Source of the DNA: Methylobacterium fujisawaense
GTDB taxonomy: Bacteria > Pseudomonadota > Alphaproteobacteria > Rhizobiales > Beijerinckiaceae
Length of the DNA: 64,000 nt
NCBI RefSeq assembly: GCF_014138435.1
Contig: NZ_JACJIM010000011.1
Coordinates: 1-64,000 of the forward strand
Direction: 5' to 3'
Shown one piece after another: positions 41,599 through 50,819 of this stretch. A program made the translations under genes and the position numbers. The first letter of the stretch is position 1, and the number at the start of each line of letters is the position of its first letter. The notes beneath the pieces were generated by a model. That model saw nothing but the letters and a program-made list of their open reading frames with translations. It searched no databases and was not told where the DNA came from.

Positions 41599-42954
41599 AT
41601 GGATATGCCGACCGTCGCGATCGTCGGGAGGCCGAACGTCGGCAAGTCGACCCTGTTCAACCGCCTCGTGGGCAAGAAGCTCGCGCTGGTCGACGACCGC
41701 CCGGGCGTCACCCGCGACCGGCGCGAGGGCGACGTCACCTTCGGCGGCCTCCAATTCCGGGTGATCGACACCGCCGGCCTGGAGGAGGCCGACGCCGCGA
41801 CCCTCACGGGCCGGATGCGGATGCAGACCGAGGCGGCGATCCTCGCCGCCGACGTGGTGCTGTTCGTGATCGACGCCCGCGCCGGCGTGCTGCCGGCCGA
41901 CCAGCCCTTCGCCGAACTGGTGCGCCGGGCCGGCTGCCCGGTGATCCTGATCGCCAACAAGGCCGAGGGCGGGGCCGGCCTCGCCGGGGCCTACGAGGCC
42001 TTCACCCTCGGGCTCGGCGACCCGATCCCGTTCTCCGCCGAGCATGGCGAGGGCCTGGGCGAGCTGCACGAGGCGCTCAAGGGCGCTCTGCCCCAGCGCG
42101 ACGAGGACGAGGACGAGGAGGACGACGCGGACGCCCCTGGCGGCCGGTCTCTCAAGGTCGCCATTGTCGGTCGCCCGAATGCCGGCAAGTCGACGCTGAT
42201 CAACCGGATGCTCGGCGAGGACCGGCTGCTCGTCGGCCCCGAGGCCGGCATCACCCGCGACTCGATCTCCCTCGATTGGGAATGGCGCGGGCGGCGGATC
42301 AAGCTGCACGACACCGCCGGGATGCGCCGCCGCGCCCGGATCGACGACAAGCTGGAGAAACTCGCGGTCTCGGACGGGTTGCGCGCCGTGCGCTTCGCCG
42401 AGGTGGTGGTGGTGCTCCTCGATGCCACGATCCCCTTCGAGAAGCAGGATCTCACCATCGTCGACCTCGTCGAGAGCGAGGGCCGCGCCCTGGTGATCGG
42501 CCTCAACAAGTGGGACCTCGTGGCCGACCAGCCGGGCCTGCTGAAGCAGTTGCGCGAGGATTGCACCCGGCTGCTGCCGCAGGTGCGCGGCGTCGCGGTC
42601 GTGCCGCTCTCGGGGCTGGCCGGCGACGGCGTCGACAAGCTGATGCAGGCGGTGGTGCAGGCCTCCGAGGTCTGGGACCGGCGGATCTCGACCTCGCGCA
42701 TCAACGACTGGCTGAACGAGGCGACGTCCCGCAACCCGCCGCCGGCGGTGTCGGGCCGGCGGATCAAGATCCGCTACGCCACGCAGGTGAAGAGCCGGCC
42801 GCCGCATTTCGCGCTGTTCGGCAACCAGCTCAACGCCCTGCCGAAATCCTACACGCGCTACCTCGTGAACGGCCTGCGCGAGGCCTTCGACCTGCCGGGC
42901 ACACCGATCCGCCTGAGCTTGCGGACCTCGCAGAATCCGTTCGACAAGGGCTGA
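41599..42954 (+). CDS. der: Ribosome assembly GTPase Der (EngA)
   Basis: A 451-residue protein with two tandem G domains and a KH-like C-terminus, needed for 50S maturation. First domain: GRPNVGKST, DTAGLE, NKAE. Second: GRPNAGKST, DTAGMRR, NKWD. An acidic linker (DEDEDEEDDAD) separates them. The first domain has Glu instead of the usual Asp in NKxD. Confidence 0.96.
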   Translation: MDMPTVAIVGRPNVGKSTLFNRLVGKKLALVDDRPGVTRDRREGDVTFGGLQFRVIDTAGLEEADAATLTGRMRMQTEAAILAADVVLFVIDARAGVLPADQPFAELVRRAGCPVILIANKAEGGAGLAGAYEAFTLGLGDPIPFSAEHGEGLGELHEALKGALPQRDEDEDEEDDADAPGGRSLKVAIVGRPNAGKSTLINRMLGEDRLLVGPEAGITRDSISLDWEWRGRRIKLHDTAGMRRRARIDDKLEKLAVSDGLRAVRFAEVVVVLLDATIPFEKQDLTIVDLVESEGRALVIGLNKWDLVADQPGLLKQLREDCTRLLPQVRGVAVVPLSGLAGDGVDKLMQAVVQASEVWDRRISTSRINDWLNEATSRNPPPAVSGRRIKIRYATQVKSRPPHFALFGNQLNALPKSYTRYLVNGLREAFDLPGTPIRLSLRTSQNPFDKG

Positions 42955-43039
42955 TCCAGCCGCGGCCGGGCGGGGGTCCCCGTCGAGGCCTGCGTTGCAT
43001 TCCCGCACCTCAGGATGCGGCGGGCGGACGGGACCCGCT

Positions 43040-44158
43040 CTACCGCGCCGCGTCGGCGATCCAGTCCACCGCCGCCGCCAGCGCGGAGCGCTCGTCCTTG
43101 CCCTCGGACAGCGCGGCCTCGAAAGCCGCGATCTGCCCGTCCGCGCTGGTCCCCTCGGCCACGATCGACCGGGCCCGGGCCACGTCCGCTGCACAGCCGA
43201 GGGCGTCCGCATCCTCGGCCACGAGGGCGAGCACCGCCTCCAAGGCCTCCGGGAACGGCACGGCGTCGCCCCGCGCCTCGTCGATCAGCGCCGCGGCCAC
43301 GCCGCTATGCTGGGCGCGCCAGAGGTTCTCGGAGGCCAGCGCCCGCGAGACGCCGTCGAGATCGGCATGGAGGTCGGGCCGGCGCACGCACAGGCGCACG
43401 AGGCAGCGGAACAGGGCGGCGACGCACAGCGAATCGTCGAGCCGCGTGCAGGCATCGGCGATGCGCAATTCCAGCGTCGGGAACTTGATCGAGGGGCGCA
43501 GCGACCACCACAGGAAGCTCGCATCGGCGATGGCGCCCGAGCGGGTCATGATGGCGACGAACCGCGCATGGGCGGCGGCATCGGAAAAAAGCTCCGGCAG
43601 GCCGGTGCGGGGCAGCTCGCCGAAGACGCTGAGCCGGTACGCCTTGAGCCCCGTCGCCTCGCCCTGCCAAAACGGCGAGGAGGCCGAGAGGGCGAGCAGC
43701 AGCGGCTGGAACGGCAGCAGCCGGTTCATGAGATCGATGCGGGCCTCCGGGTCCGGCACCTCGACATGGACATGCATCCCGCAGATCAGGGCCCGCCGGG
43801 CGGCGATGCCGACATCCGACAGGATGCCCTTGTAGCGTTCGCCGTCCGTGGCGGTCTGGCGCGACCAGCGCGCGAGGGGATGCGTGCCGCAGGCGAGGAG
43901 CGCCAGCCCATTCTCCGCGGCGATGCCGGCGAGCCGGGCCCGCTGGCCGCCGAGATTCGCCCGGGCGGCGCTCGCGTCGGTGAGCGGCGGGGTGCAGACT
44001 TCGACCTGTGCGGCGACCAATTCGCGTCCCGTCTCGGGGAGTTCCGCCTTCACCCGCGCGTGGAAGGCGGCGAGGTCGCCGCGCGGTGTCCCACGGGTCT
44101 CGGCATCGGCCAGGAAGTATTCCTCCTCGATGCCGAAGCGGTAGCTGTGGGCGCTCAT
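43040..44158 (-). CDS. Carboxylate-amine ligase, YbdK/GCS2 family
   Basis: A 372-residue ATP-dependent ligase related to gamma-glutamate-cysteine ligase type 2. FGIEEEYFLAD at the start, GMHVHVEVPDPE in the middle and FPTLELRIADACTRLDD near residue 230 are signatures. Physiological role of YbdK proteins is unclear, with weak GCS activity reported. ATG at 44158. Confidence 0.9.
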   Translation of the reverse strand: MSAHSYRFGIEEEYFLADAETRGTPRGDLAAFHARVKAELPETGRELVAAQVEVCTPPLTDASAARANLGGQRARLAGIAAENGLALLACGTHPLARWSRQTATDGERYKGILSDVGIAARRALICGMHVHVEVPDPEARIDLMNRLLPFQPLLLALSASSPFWQGEATGLKAYRLSVFGELPRTGLPELFSDAAAHARFVAIMTRSGAIADASFLWWSLRPSIKFPTLELRIADACTRLDDSLCVAALFRCLVRLCVRRPDLHADLDGVSRALASENLWRAQHSGVAAALIDEARGDAVPFPEALEAVLALVAEDADALGCAADVARARSIVAEGTSADGQIAAFEAALSEGKDERSALAAAVDWIADAAR

Positions 44159-44219
44159 CGTGGCCTCCGGAAACGCGACGCGTGCGCGGCCAACGCGCCG
44201 GCTCACGGGAAGGTGCCGT

Positions 44220-44630
44220 TCAAGCCGCGCGCAGCGGTCCGCCCACCAGCCAGGCGGGATCGAACCAGCGGTCGGCCTCGCCGTCGTAGGGCAGGCGGGT
44301 GATGTCCCAGTTCTGGATGTACTTGGCGTAGACGTTCCACACCGCGATCCCGCCGCCGACGAAGATCCGCCGGCCGGGATAGCGCTTGAGCACCGCCTCC
44401 GGATCCTCGTGGCTGCGGATCACGTCGATGGTGCGATCCTTGAAAGCGAATTCGGGCACCGAGGCCACCGTCTTCGGCCCGGCGATCAGGACATGGCCCA
44501 TGGTCAGCGCGAAGAAACGCGTCACGTCCTCCACGAACAGCGGATCGGTGTTGCCCTCCCAGGGCAGCTGGCCGTTGAGGCCGAGCTGGCCGCGCAGGCC
44601 GATCGCACAGATGCAGCGGACGTCGATCAT
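44220..44630 (-). CDS. Dihydrofolate reductase-like protein, short form
   Basis: A 136-residue reductase, shorter than typical DHFR of about 160 residues. Substrate and NADPH segments are recognisable (CAIGLRGQLGLNGQLPW, MGHVLIAGPKTVASV, RRIFVGGGIAVWNVYAKYIQ, ITRLPYDGEADRWFDP). Methylotrophs carry several DHFR-like enzymes for folate and pterin C1 carriers, so specificity is uncertain. Confidence 0.78.
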   Translation of the reverse strand: MIDVRCICAIGLRGQLGLNGQLPWEGNTDPLFVEDVTRFFALTMGHVLIAGPKTVASVPEFAFKDRTIDVIRSHEDPEAVLKRYPGRRIFVGGGIAVWNVYAKYIQNWDITRLPYDGEADRWFDPAWLVGGPLRAA

Positions 44631-44671
44631 GGGAAGCAACTCAGACAGGAAGATCAGGCCTCCCCCATCCC

Positions 44672-44786
44672 CCCTCATCCTGAGGTGCCCGCGCGAGCGG
44701 GCCTCGCAGGCGGGGTCCAGGGATCGCGCGACCTGTGGAGCCCGCCTTCGAGGCCTCCGCTGCGCTCCGGGACCTCAGGATGAGGG
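44672..44786. repeat. Second copy of the palindromic repeat family
   Basis: CCCTCATCCTGAGGT at 44672-44686 and its complement at 44772-44786 bracket a GC-rich core. The right half is nearly identical to the right half of the 23481-23599 element. It fills most of the gap between the DHFR and SDR genes. Confidence 0.85.
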
Positions 44787-44824
44787 AGGCGGTGGGGTGC
44801 GTGTTCGAATAACAGGGTACCGGC

Positions 44825-45574
44825 TCATTCAGGTGCGCGGAAACTCAGCACCCGGTCGGTGGGGAAATCGTAGAGCTTGCCGGTCTCGGCCCAGTCCGGC
44901 GCGGCGAGCCGCACGAAATGGGGGGCGAGGTCCTCGGGCGTCTTGAGGGTCTCGGGGTCCTCCCCGGGCATGGCCGAGCGGCGCATGCCGGTCCGCAAGG
45001 GTCCGGGATTGAGCAGCATGGCCCGGATCGCCGTGCTCTCGTTCTCGGCCGCGTAAGTCCGCACCAGGGCCTCCAGTGCCGCCTTCGACACCGAGTAGGG
45101 TCCCCAGTAGGGCCGGCACTTCGAGGCCGCCCCCGAGGAGACGAAGATCGCCCGCCCGGCATCCGACATGCGCAGCAGCGGATCGAGGGAGCGGATCAGG
45201 CGCCAGTTGGCGGTGACGTTCACGTCCATCACCTGCCCCCAGATCTTCGGGGTGATGTGGCCGATGGGCATGAGCGCGCCGAGGATGCCGGCATTGGCGA
45301 TCAGGATGTCGAGGCGCTTCCAGCGCTCGTTGATCGCCGCGCCGAGGCGGTCGATCGCGTCGTAATCGGCGAGGTCGAACGGCACGAGGGTGGCGCTGGA
45401 GCCGGCCGCCCGCACGCCGTCGTCCAGCTCTTCCAGGGCGCCGACGGTGCGCGCCACCGCAATCACGTGGGCGCCGGCGCCGGCGAGCGCCAGGGCGGCA
45501 GCGCGCCCGATGCCGCGGGACGCGCCGGTGACGACCGCGACGCGGCCTTCCAGGGGTTTCTGAGACTCAGCCAT
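44825..45574 (-). CDS. SDR-family oxidoreductase
   Basis: A 249-residue short-chain dehydrogenase with VTGASRGIGRAAALA, NAG in LIANAGILG, the catalytic Ser (IFVSSGAAS) and YSVSK. The C-terminus (LAPHFVRLAAPDWAETGKLYDFPTDRVLSF) resembles YciK-like members. Substrate unknown. Confidence 0.9.
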   Translation of the reverse strand: MAESQKPLEGRVAVVTGASRGIGRAAALALAGAGAHVIAVARTVGALEELDDGVRAAGSSATLVPFDLADYDAIDRLGAAINERWKRLDILIANAGILGALMPIGHITPKIWGQVMDVNVTANWRLIRSLDPLLRMSDAGRAIFVSSGAASKCRPYWGPYSVSKAALEALVRTYAAENESTAIRAMLLNPGPLRTGMRRSAMPGEDPETLKTPEDLAPHFVRLAAPDWAETGKLYDFPTDRVLSFRAPE

Positions 45575-45639
45575 GGAGAGGACCTAGCGCATTTCCGCCC
45601 GCGGGGGATGCCCGTCCGCGCACGGAATCCGCAGATCCG

Positions 45640-47115
45640 TCAATCCGCCTCGGCCAGCATGGCGAAGCGCTTCGGGCCGGCGATGGAGAGGTCCGTGAGG
45701 CCGGTCGGGTAGTCGCCCGTGAAGCAATGGTCGGTGTATTGCGGGCAAGCGGCGTTCCGGGCCTCCTCGCCCATTGCCCGGTACAGGCCGGGGATCGACA
45801 GGAAGGCGAGCGAATCCGCGCCGATATACTTGCGCATCGCCTCGAGATCGTGGGTCGCGGCGAGCAGCTTCTCCCGCTCGGGCGTGTCGATCCCGTAGAA
45901 ATCCGGGTAGGTGATCGGCGGCGAGGCGATCCGGAAATGCACCTCGGCGGCCCCAGCCTCGCGCATCATCCGGACGATCTTCACCGAGGTCGTGCCGCGC
46001 ACGAGGCTGTCGTCCACGAGGACGATGCTCTTGCCCTCGATCGCCGCGCGGTTGGCCGAGTGCTTCATCCGCACGCCGAGTTCGCGCACCGACTGGGTCG
46101 GCTGGATGAAGGTCCGCCCGACATAATGGTTGCGGATGATCCCCATCTCGAAGGGAATCCCGGTCTCCTGCGAGAAGCCAAGCGCCGCCGGGACGCCGGA
46201 ATCCGGCACCGGCACAACGATGTCGGCCCTGACGGCGGCTTCGCGGGCCAGTTCGCGGCCGATCGCCTTGCGCACCCCGTAGACGCTCTTGCCGTTCACC
46301 ACCGAGTCCGGCCGGGCGAAGTAGATGTACTCGAAGATGCAGGGCCGCATCGGCACGGCGTCGGCGAAGCGGATCGACTCGATCCCCTCCTCGGAGATCA
46401 CCACGATCTCGCCGTTCTCGATGTCGCGGACGAACCGGGCGCCGATGATGTCCAGTGCGCAGGTCTCGGAGGCCAGCATGTAGCGGCCGTCCAGCTCGCC
46501 CAGCACCAGCGGGCGGATGCCCAGCGGGTCGCGGGCACCGATCAACTTCTTGTTGGTGAGCGCCACGATCGCGTAGGCCCCCTGGATCGCCTGCAGGGCG
46601 TCGATGAAGCGTTCGATGATCCGCGGCTTCCGGGAGCGGGCCGCGAGGTGGAGGATCACCTCGGTGTCGGAGGTCGACTGGGTGATCGCACCGTCGCGGA
46701 CGAGGTCGCGTCGGATCGACAGGGCGTTGGTGAGATTGCCGTTATGGGCGACTGCCAGCCCGCCGCTGGCGAGCTCCGCGAAGAGCGGCTGGACGTTGCG
46801 CAGGATCGTCCCGCCGGTGGTCGAGTAGCGCACGTGCCCGATGGCGGCGCGGCCCTTCAGGCGGGCGATGGTGTCGCCGTCCGAGAAGGAATCACCCACG
46901 AGGCCGGGGCGCCGCTCGGAGTGGAACACCGAACCGTCGAAGGAGACGATGCCGGCCGCCTCCTGGCCGCGGTGCTGAAGGGCGTGCAGCCCCAGCGCGA
47001 CGATGGCCGAGGCCTCCGGATGGCCGAAGATGCCGAAGACGCCGCACTCCTCCCGGAGCGTGTCGCCATCGAGATCGAAATTGAAAGCGTCGGTGGAGGC
47101 GGCGGCGTGTGACAT
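45640..47115 (-). CDS. purF: Amidophosphoribosyltransferase PurF
   Basis: A 491-residue enzyme for the first committed step of purine synthesis (PRPP + Gln to phosphoribosylamine). The N-terminal Ntn domain begins at the Cys of EECGVFGIFGHPEA after a short propeptide, and the PRTase loop is SIVLVDDSLVRGTTS. It lies next to cvpA, as in many bacteria. ATG 47115 is chosen; a GTG at 47130 is also possible. Confidence 0.95.
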   Translation of the reverse strand: MSHAAASTDAFNFDLDGDTLREECGVFGIFGHPEASAIVALGLHALQHRGQEAAGIVSFDGSVFHSERRPGLVGDSFSDGDTIARLKGRAAIGHVRYSTTGGTILRNVQPLFAELASGGLAVAHNGNLTNALSIRRDLVRDGAITQSTSDTEVILHLAARSRKPRIIERFIDALQAIQGAYAIVALTNKKLIGARDPLGIRPLVLGELDGRYMLASETCALDIIGARFVRDIENGEIVVISEEGIESIRFADAVPMRPCIFEYIYFARPDSVVNGKSVYGVRKAIGRELAREAAVRADIVVPVPDSGVPAALGFSQETGIPFEMGIIRNHYVGRTFIQPTQSVRELGVRMKHSANRAAIEGKSIVLVDDSLVRGTTSVKIVRMMREAGAAEVHFRIASPPITYPDFYGIDTPEREKLLAATHDLEAMRKYIGADSLAFLSIPGLYRAMGEEARNAACPQYTDHCFTGDYPTGLTDLSIAGPKRFAMLAEAD

Positions 47116-47246
47116 GAGGCGGTCGATCACTCACAGATCCCGGCGGCGAAGGGCCGACGCGCCGGTCGTCGCGGAAGCAATCCGTGCACCACCGGAACCG
47201 CTATCTAGGCGTTCCGCACGACGAGTCCTACGGCGAATACCGCAGA

Positions 47247-47855
47247 TCAGCGTCGCGTCGGGGTCGGCGCGGTCTCGGTCCGGCGCTGGGGCGCCGCGTC
47301 GGTCTCGGCCGGGGCGTCGGCCGCCTCATTGGGCGGCGTGGCGACCTTCGGCTTCTTGAACTGCTTGAGGAAGCCTTCCGGATTCTCGGGCAGCTGCGCC
47401 ACGAGGGCGTCGCCGGACTTCTCCAGCATCGGGCGCGTGCGGGCCTGGGCGGCCCAGTCCGGCACCTTGCCCTGGACCAGCCAGGACAGGAACACCCAGC
47501 CGATCACGCAGATCAGGAAGCCGCGGGCCGCGCCGAACAGGAAGCCGAGGGAACGGTCGACAGCGCCGATCCGCGAATCGAGCACCACGTCGGAAATCTT
47601 GACCGTGATGATCGACACGATGATCAGGGTGCCGAGGAAGATCGCCGCGATCGAGGCGACCAGCGCGACGGTGTCGCTGTTCACGTGCTGCTTCACGGTC
47701 GGCAGCAGCATCGGATGGAGCGTCCAGGCGACCGCGGCGGCGGCAACCCAGGCGACGATCGCCAGCACCTCGCGGGTGACGCCGCGCACGGCCGCGAGCA
47801 GCGCGGAAACCGCGACGATGCCGAGCACGGCGAGATCCAGTACGGTAAACGGCAT
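47247..47855 (-). CDS. CvpA family protein
   Basis: A 202-residue membrane protein with four hydrophobic helices (VLDLAVLGIVAVSALLAAVRG, VAWVAAAAVAWTLHPM, VALVASIAAIFLGTLIIVSII, GFLICVIGWVFLSWLV) and a charged Pro/Ala-rich tail. CvpA is encoded with purF in E. coli and is linked to colicin V production and envelope stress. ATG at 47855. Confidence 0.88.
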   Translation of the reverse strand: MPFTVLDLAVLGIVAVSALLAAVRGVTREVLAIVAWVAAAAVAWTLHPMLLPTVKQHVNSDTVALVASIAAIFLGTLIIVSIITVKISDVVLDSRIGAVDRSLGFLFGAARGFLICVIGWVFLSWLVQGKVPDWAAQARTRPMLEKSGDALVAQLPENPEGFLKQFKKPKVATPPNEAADAPAETDAAPQRRTETAPTPTRR

Positions 47856-48118
47856 CGTTAAACTTTTTGGTACCCGCGGGGATGCCGTGTCCGACCTGCG
47901 GCTCCCCCGGACCGCGGTGGATTTATACCAAGCCGGATCTCGGCCGTCACCCTCGCGAGCCCGCCTGATCGCGCGCTGTGCCGTCCTTGCATCAGCCGCG
48001 CCGTTCACCAGGGCGCGAGCCGCCGCGCCGAGGGCCCGGCTCCACCCGGGCGCCGTACCGGTGCTATGGGTCCGGCCTGGGGTCCGGTCTGTGCTTCCGG
48101 AGCCCCGGTGGCGAATGG

Positions 48119-49228
48119 ATGGAGGCGGTCTGCGTGGCCGAGGCCGGACCTGTGACGGAGATCGGCGCCCACGGCGCCCGGCTCACGATCGACCTCGGGG
48201 CGATCGTGGCCAACTGGCGGTTCCTGGCGGCCCGCGGCGCGGGCGCCGACTGCGCCGCAGTGGTGAAGGCCGACGCCTACGGCTGCGGCATCGGTCGCGT
48301 CGGGCCGGCCCTGTGGGCCGCCGGCTGCCGGACCTTCTTCGTCGCCCATCTGTCGGAGGGGGTCGCGGCCCGTGCCGCCCTGCCCGAGGCGGCGATCTAC
48401 ATCCTGAACGGTCTGCCACCGGGCGCCGCGGAAGCCTTCGCGGCGCACGAGCTGCGCCCGGTGCTGGGCAGCATCGCGGAGTTGTCGGACTGGGCGGCGC
48501 TCTCGTCCGGCCGCCTGCCGGCGGCACTCCACGTCGATACCGGCATGAACCGTCTGGGCCTGCCCGTGCCGGAGGCGCTCGATCTCGCGGGCGATGGGCG
48601 GATCACCGCGGCCGGGATCGATCTTCTCCTCAGCCACTTCGTCAGCGCCGAGAAGCCGGAGGATCCGGTCAACGCCCGGCAGATCGCCGATTTCGCCCGC
48701 GTCCGGGCGGCGTATCCGCAACTCCGGGCCTCGCTGGCGAACTCGTCGGGCGTCTTCCTCGACGGGGCCCGGCACGATCTCCTGCGGCCGGGCTACGCCC
48801 TGTTCGGCGGCAACCCGATTCCGGGGGGCGCCAACCCGATGCGCCCGGTGGTGCGGCTGGAGGCGCTGATCGCACAGGTACGCGACGTCGCAGTCGGGGC
48901 GACCGCGGGCTATAACGGCCGCTGGACCGCGCCCCGGCCGAGCCGGCTCGCGACGCTCTCCCTCGGCTACGCCGACGGGTTCCCGCGGGCGATCAGCGGG
49001 CGCGGGCAGGCGCTGGTCGGCGGCGTGCCCTGCCCGATCCTCGGCCTCGTCTCGATGGATCTCATCATCCTCGACGTCACTGCGGCGCCCGCCGCGACGC
49101 GCGGCGCAACCGCGGTGCTGATCGGCGACAGCCTCGAAATCGACGCGGTCGGGCGCTCTGCCGGCACGATCGGCTACGAGATCCTGACCGGGCTGGGTTC
49201 TCGTTATGTTCGAGATTATGTAGGCTGA
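48119..49228 (+). CDS. alr: Alanine racemase
   Basis: A 369-residue PLP enzyme making D-alanine for peptidoglycan. The PLP Lys is in VVKADAYGCG (about residue 50), the catalytic Tyr region is ATLSLGYADGFPRAI, and SMDLIILDV is the conserved active-site strand. ATG 48119 is preferred; a GTG at 48134 is an alternative. Confidence 0.93.
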   Translation: MEAVCVAEAGPVTEIGAHGARLTIDLGAIVANWRFLAARGAGADCAAVVKADAYGCGIGRVGPALWAAGCRTFFVAHLSEGVAARAALPEAAIYILNGLPPGAAEAFAAHELRPVLGSIAELSDWAALSSGRLPAALHVDTGMNRLGLPVPEALDLAGDGRITAAGIDLLLSHFVSAEKPEDPVNARQIADFARVRAAYPQLRASLANSSGVFLDGARHDLLRPGYALFGGNPIPGGANPMRPVVRLEALIAQVRDVAVGATAGYNGRWTAPRPSRLATLSLGYADGFPRAISGRGQALVGGVPCPILGLVSMDLIILDVTAAPAATRGATAVLIGDSLEIDAVGRSAGTIGYEILTGLGSRYVRDYVG

Positions 49229-49274
49229 CGCACCTCCCCGCTGATCCGCCGGACCGACGGCGCCCCGGATTCGA

Positions 49275-50711
49275 ATGGCCAAGATCCATCAGACCTTCGT
49301 CTGCCAGTCCTGCGGGGCGGTCTACAACCGCTGGCGCGGGCGCTGCGAGGCCTGCAACGGCTGGAACACGATCGTCGAGGAGGCGCCTTCGGCTCCCGGG
49401 CAATCCGGGCCGGCGGCGACCCGGCCGTCGCGCAACCGCGGCCGGGTCTTCCCGCTGGAGGGGCTGACCGGCGAGGCCAAGGAGGCGCCGCGCATCCCCT
49501 CGGGGATCGGCGAGCTCGACCGGGTCACCGGCGGCGGCTTCGTGCGCGGCTCGGTGATCCTGCTCGGCGGCGATCCCGGCATCGGCAAGTCGACCCTGCT
49601 GATGCAGGCCTCCGCCGCCATGGCGGGGACGGGCGAGCGGGTCGCCTACATCTCGGGCGAGGAGGCGGTGGGACAGGTGCGCCTGCGGGCGGAGCGGCTG
49701 GGGCTCAGCGCGCTCCCCGTGCAGCTCGCCGCCGAGACCAATGTCGAGGACATAGTCGAGACCCTGAGCCAGGGCCGGCCGCCGGCCCTGGCGATCATCG
49801 ACTCGATCCAGACCATGTGGACCGAGACGGTGGAATCGGCCCCCGGCACGGTGACCCAGGTGCGCTCCTCGGCCCAGGCGCTGATCCGCTTCGCCAAGAC
49901 CACCGGCACGGCGGTGATCCTGGTCGGCCACGTCACCAAGGACGGGCAGATCGCCGGCCCCCGGGTGGTGGAGCACATGGTCGACGCAGTCGCGTCCTTC
50001 GAGGGCGACCAGGGCCACCATTTCCGGATCCTGCGCGCCGTGAAGAACCGGTTCGGGCCCACCGACGAGATCGGCGTGTTCGAGATGACCGATGCGGGCC
50101 TCAGCGAGGTGCCGAATCCCTCGGCCCTGTTCCTGGCGGGCCGGGACCATCAGGCGGCCGGCACCGCGGTCTTCGCAGGGATGGAAGGCACCCGGCCGCT
50201 GCTGGTGGAGATCCAGGCGCTGGTGGCGCCATCGTCACTCGGCATGCCCCGGCGCGCCGTGGTCGGCTGGGACCCGAACCGGCTGTCGATGGTGCTCGCC
50301 GTGCTGGAGGCCCATGGCGGCATCCGGCTCGGGAGCCACGACGTCTACCTGAACGTGGCGGGGGGCCTGCGCATCACCGAGCCCGCGGCGGATCTGGCGG
50401 TGGCGGCCGCCCTGGTCTCCTCCCTGTCGGGGGCGGTGCTGCCGCCGGAGACCGTGTATTTCGGCGAGATCGGCCTGTCGGGGGCGATCCGGCCGGTCGC
50501 CCAGGCCGGATCCCGGCTCAAGGAGGCCCAGAAGCTTGGCTTCGCCAAGGCCTTGATCCCGCAGGGCCGGGGCGAGGGCGAGAAGGCGCTGTCGGTGGAG
50601 ACGCTGCGCCACATCGCCGATCTGGTGGCGGGGATCAGCGCGGGGGCGCCGCGGAAGGGCTCCGGGCAGCGCGGGCGGCAACAGGCACGCTACGCCGACG
50701 AGGAAATGTGA
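49275..50711 (+). CDS. radA: DNA repair protein RadA
   Basis: A 478-residue RecA-like helicase for branch migration. Zinc finger Cys10/13/24/27 (FVCQSCGAVYNRWRGRCEAC), Walker A GGDPGIGKST near residue 97, the RadA-specific KNRFGPTDEIGVFEM, and a Lon-like C-terminal domain. 46 nt after alr, possibly the same transcript. Confidence 0.96.
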   Translation: MAKIHQTFVCQSCGAVYNRWRGRCEACNGWNTIVEEAPSAPGQSGPAATRPSRNRGRVFPLEGLTGEAKEAPRIPSGIGELDRVTGGGFVRGSVILLGGDPGIGKSTLLMQASAAMAGTGERVAYISGEEAVGQVRLRAERLGLSALPVQLAAETNVEDIVETLSQGRPPALAIIDSIQTMWTETVESAPGTVTQVRSSAQALIRFAKTTGTAVILVGHVTKDGQIAGPRVVEHMVDAVASFEGDQGHHFRILRAVKNRFGPTDEIGVFEMTDAGLSEVPNPSALFLAGRDHQAAGTAVFAGMEGTRPLLVEIQALVAPSSLGMPRRAVVGWDPNRLSMVLAVLEAHGGIRLGSHDVYLNVAGGLRITEPAADLAVAAALVSSLSGAVLPPETVYFGEIGLSGAIRPVAQAGSRLKEAQKLGFAKALIPQGRGEGEKALSVETLRHIADLVAGISAGAPRKGSGQRGRQQARYADEEM

Positions 50712-50772
50712 GGTCGCCGAACGACGGCCTGCGCCGGCAGGCTCCACACCGTTCGAGGGACGAGCGCGGGTT

Positions 50773-50794
50773 CCCTGTCCCACACGGGAGAGGG
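50773..50794. repeat. Dispersed 22-bp palindrome between radA and moaA
   Basis: CCCTGTCCC, loop ACAC, GGGAGAGGG. Same stem as the copy inside phnJ (5445-5466). It may double as a terminator-like hairpin between the convergent genes. Confidence 0.75.
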
Positions 50795-50819
50795 CGCGCG
50801 TGGCGCCGGGGTTGGTCTG

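Noticed and set aside
43007..43026. A third palindromic-repeat copy after der
   Set aside because: Only one arm (CGCACCTCAGGATG) is present with no matching partner, so it may be a remnant but cannot be supported as an element.
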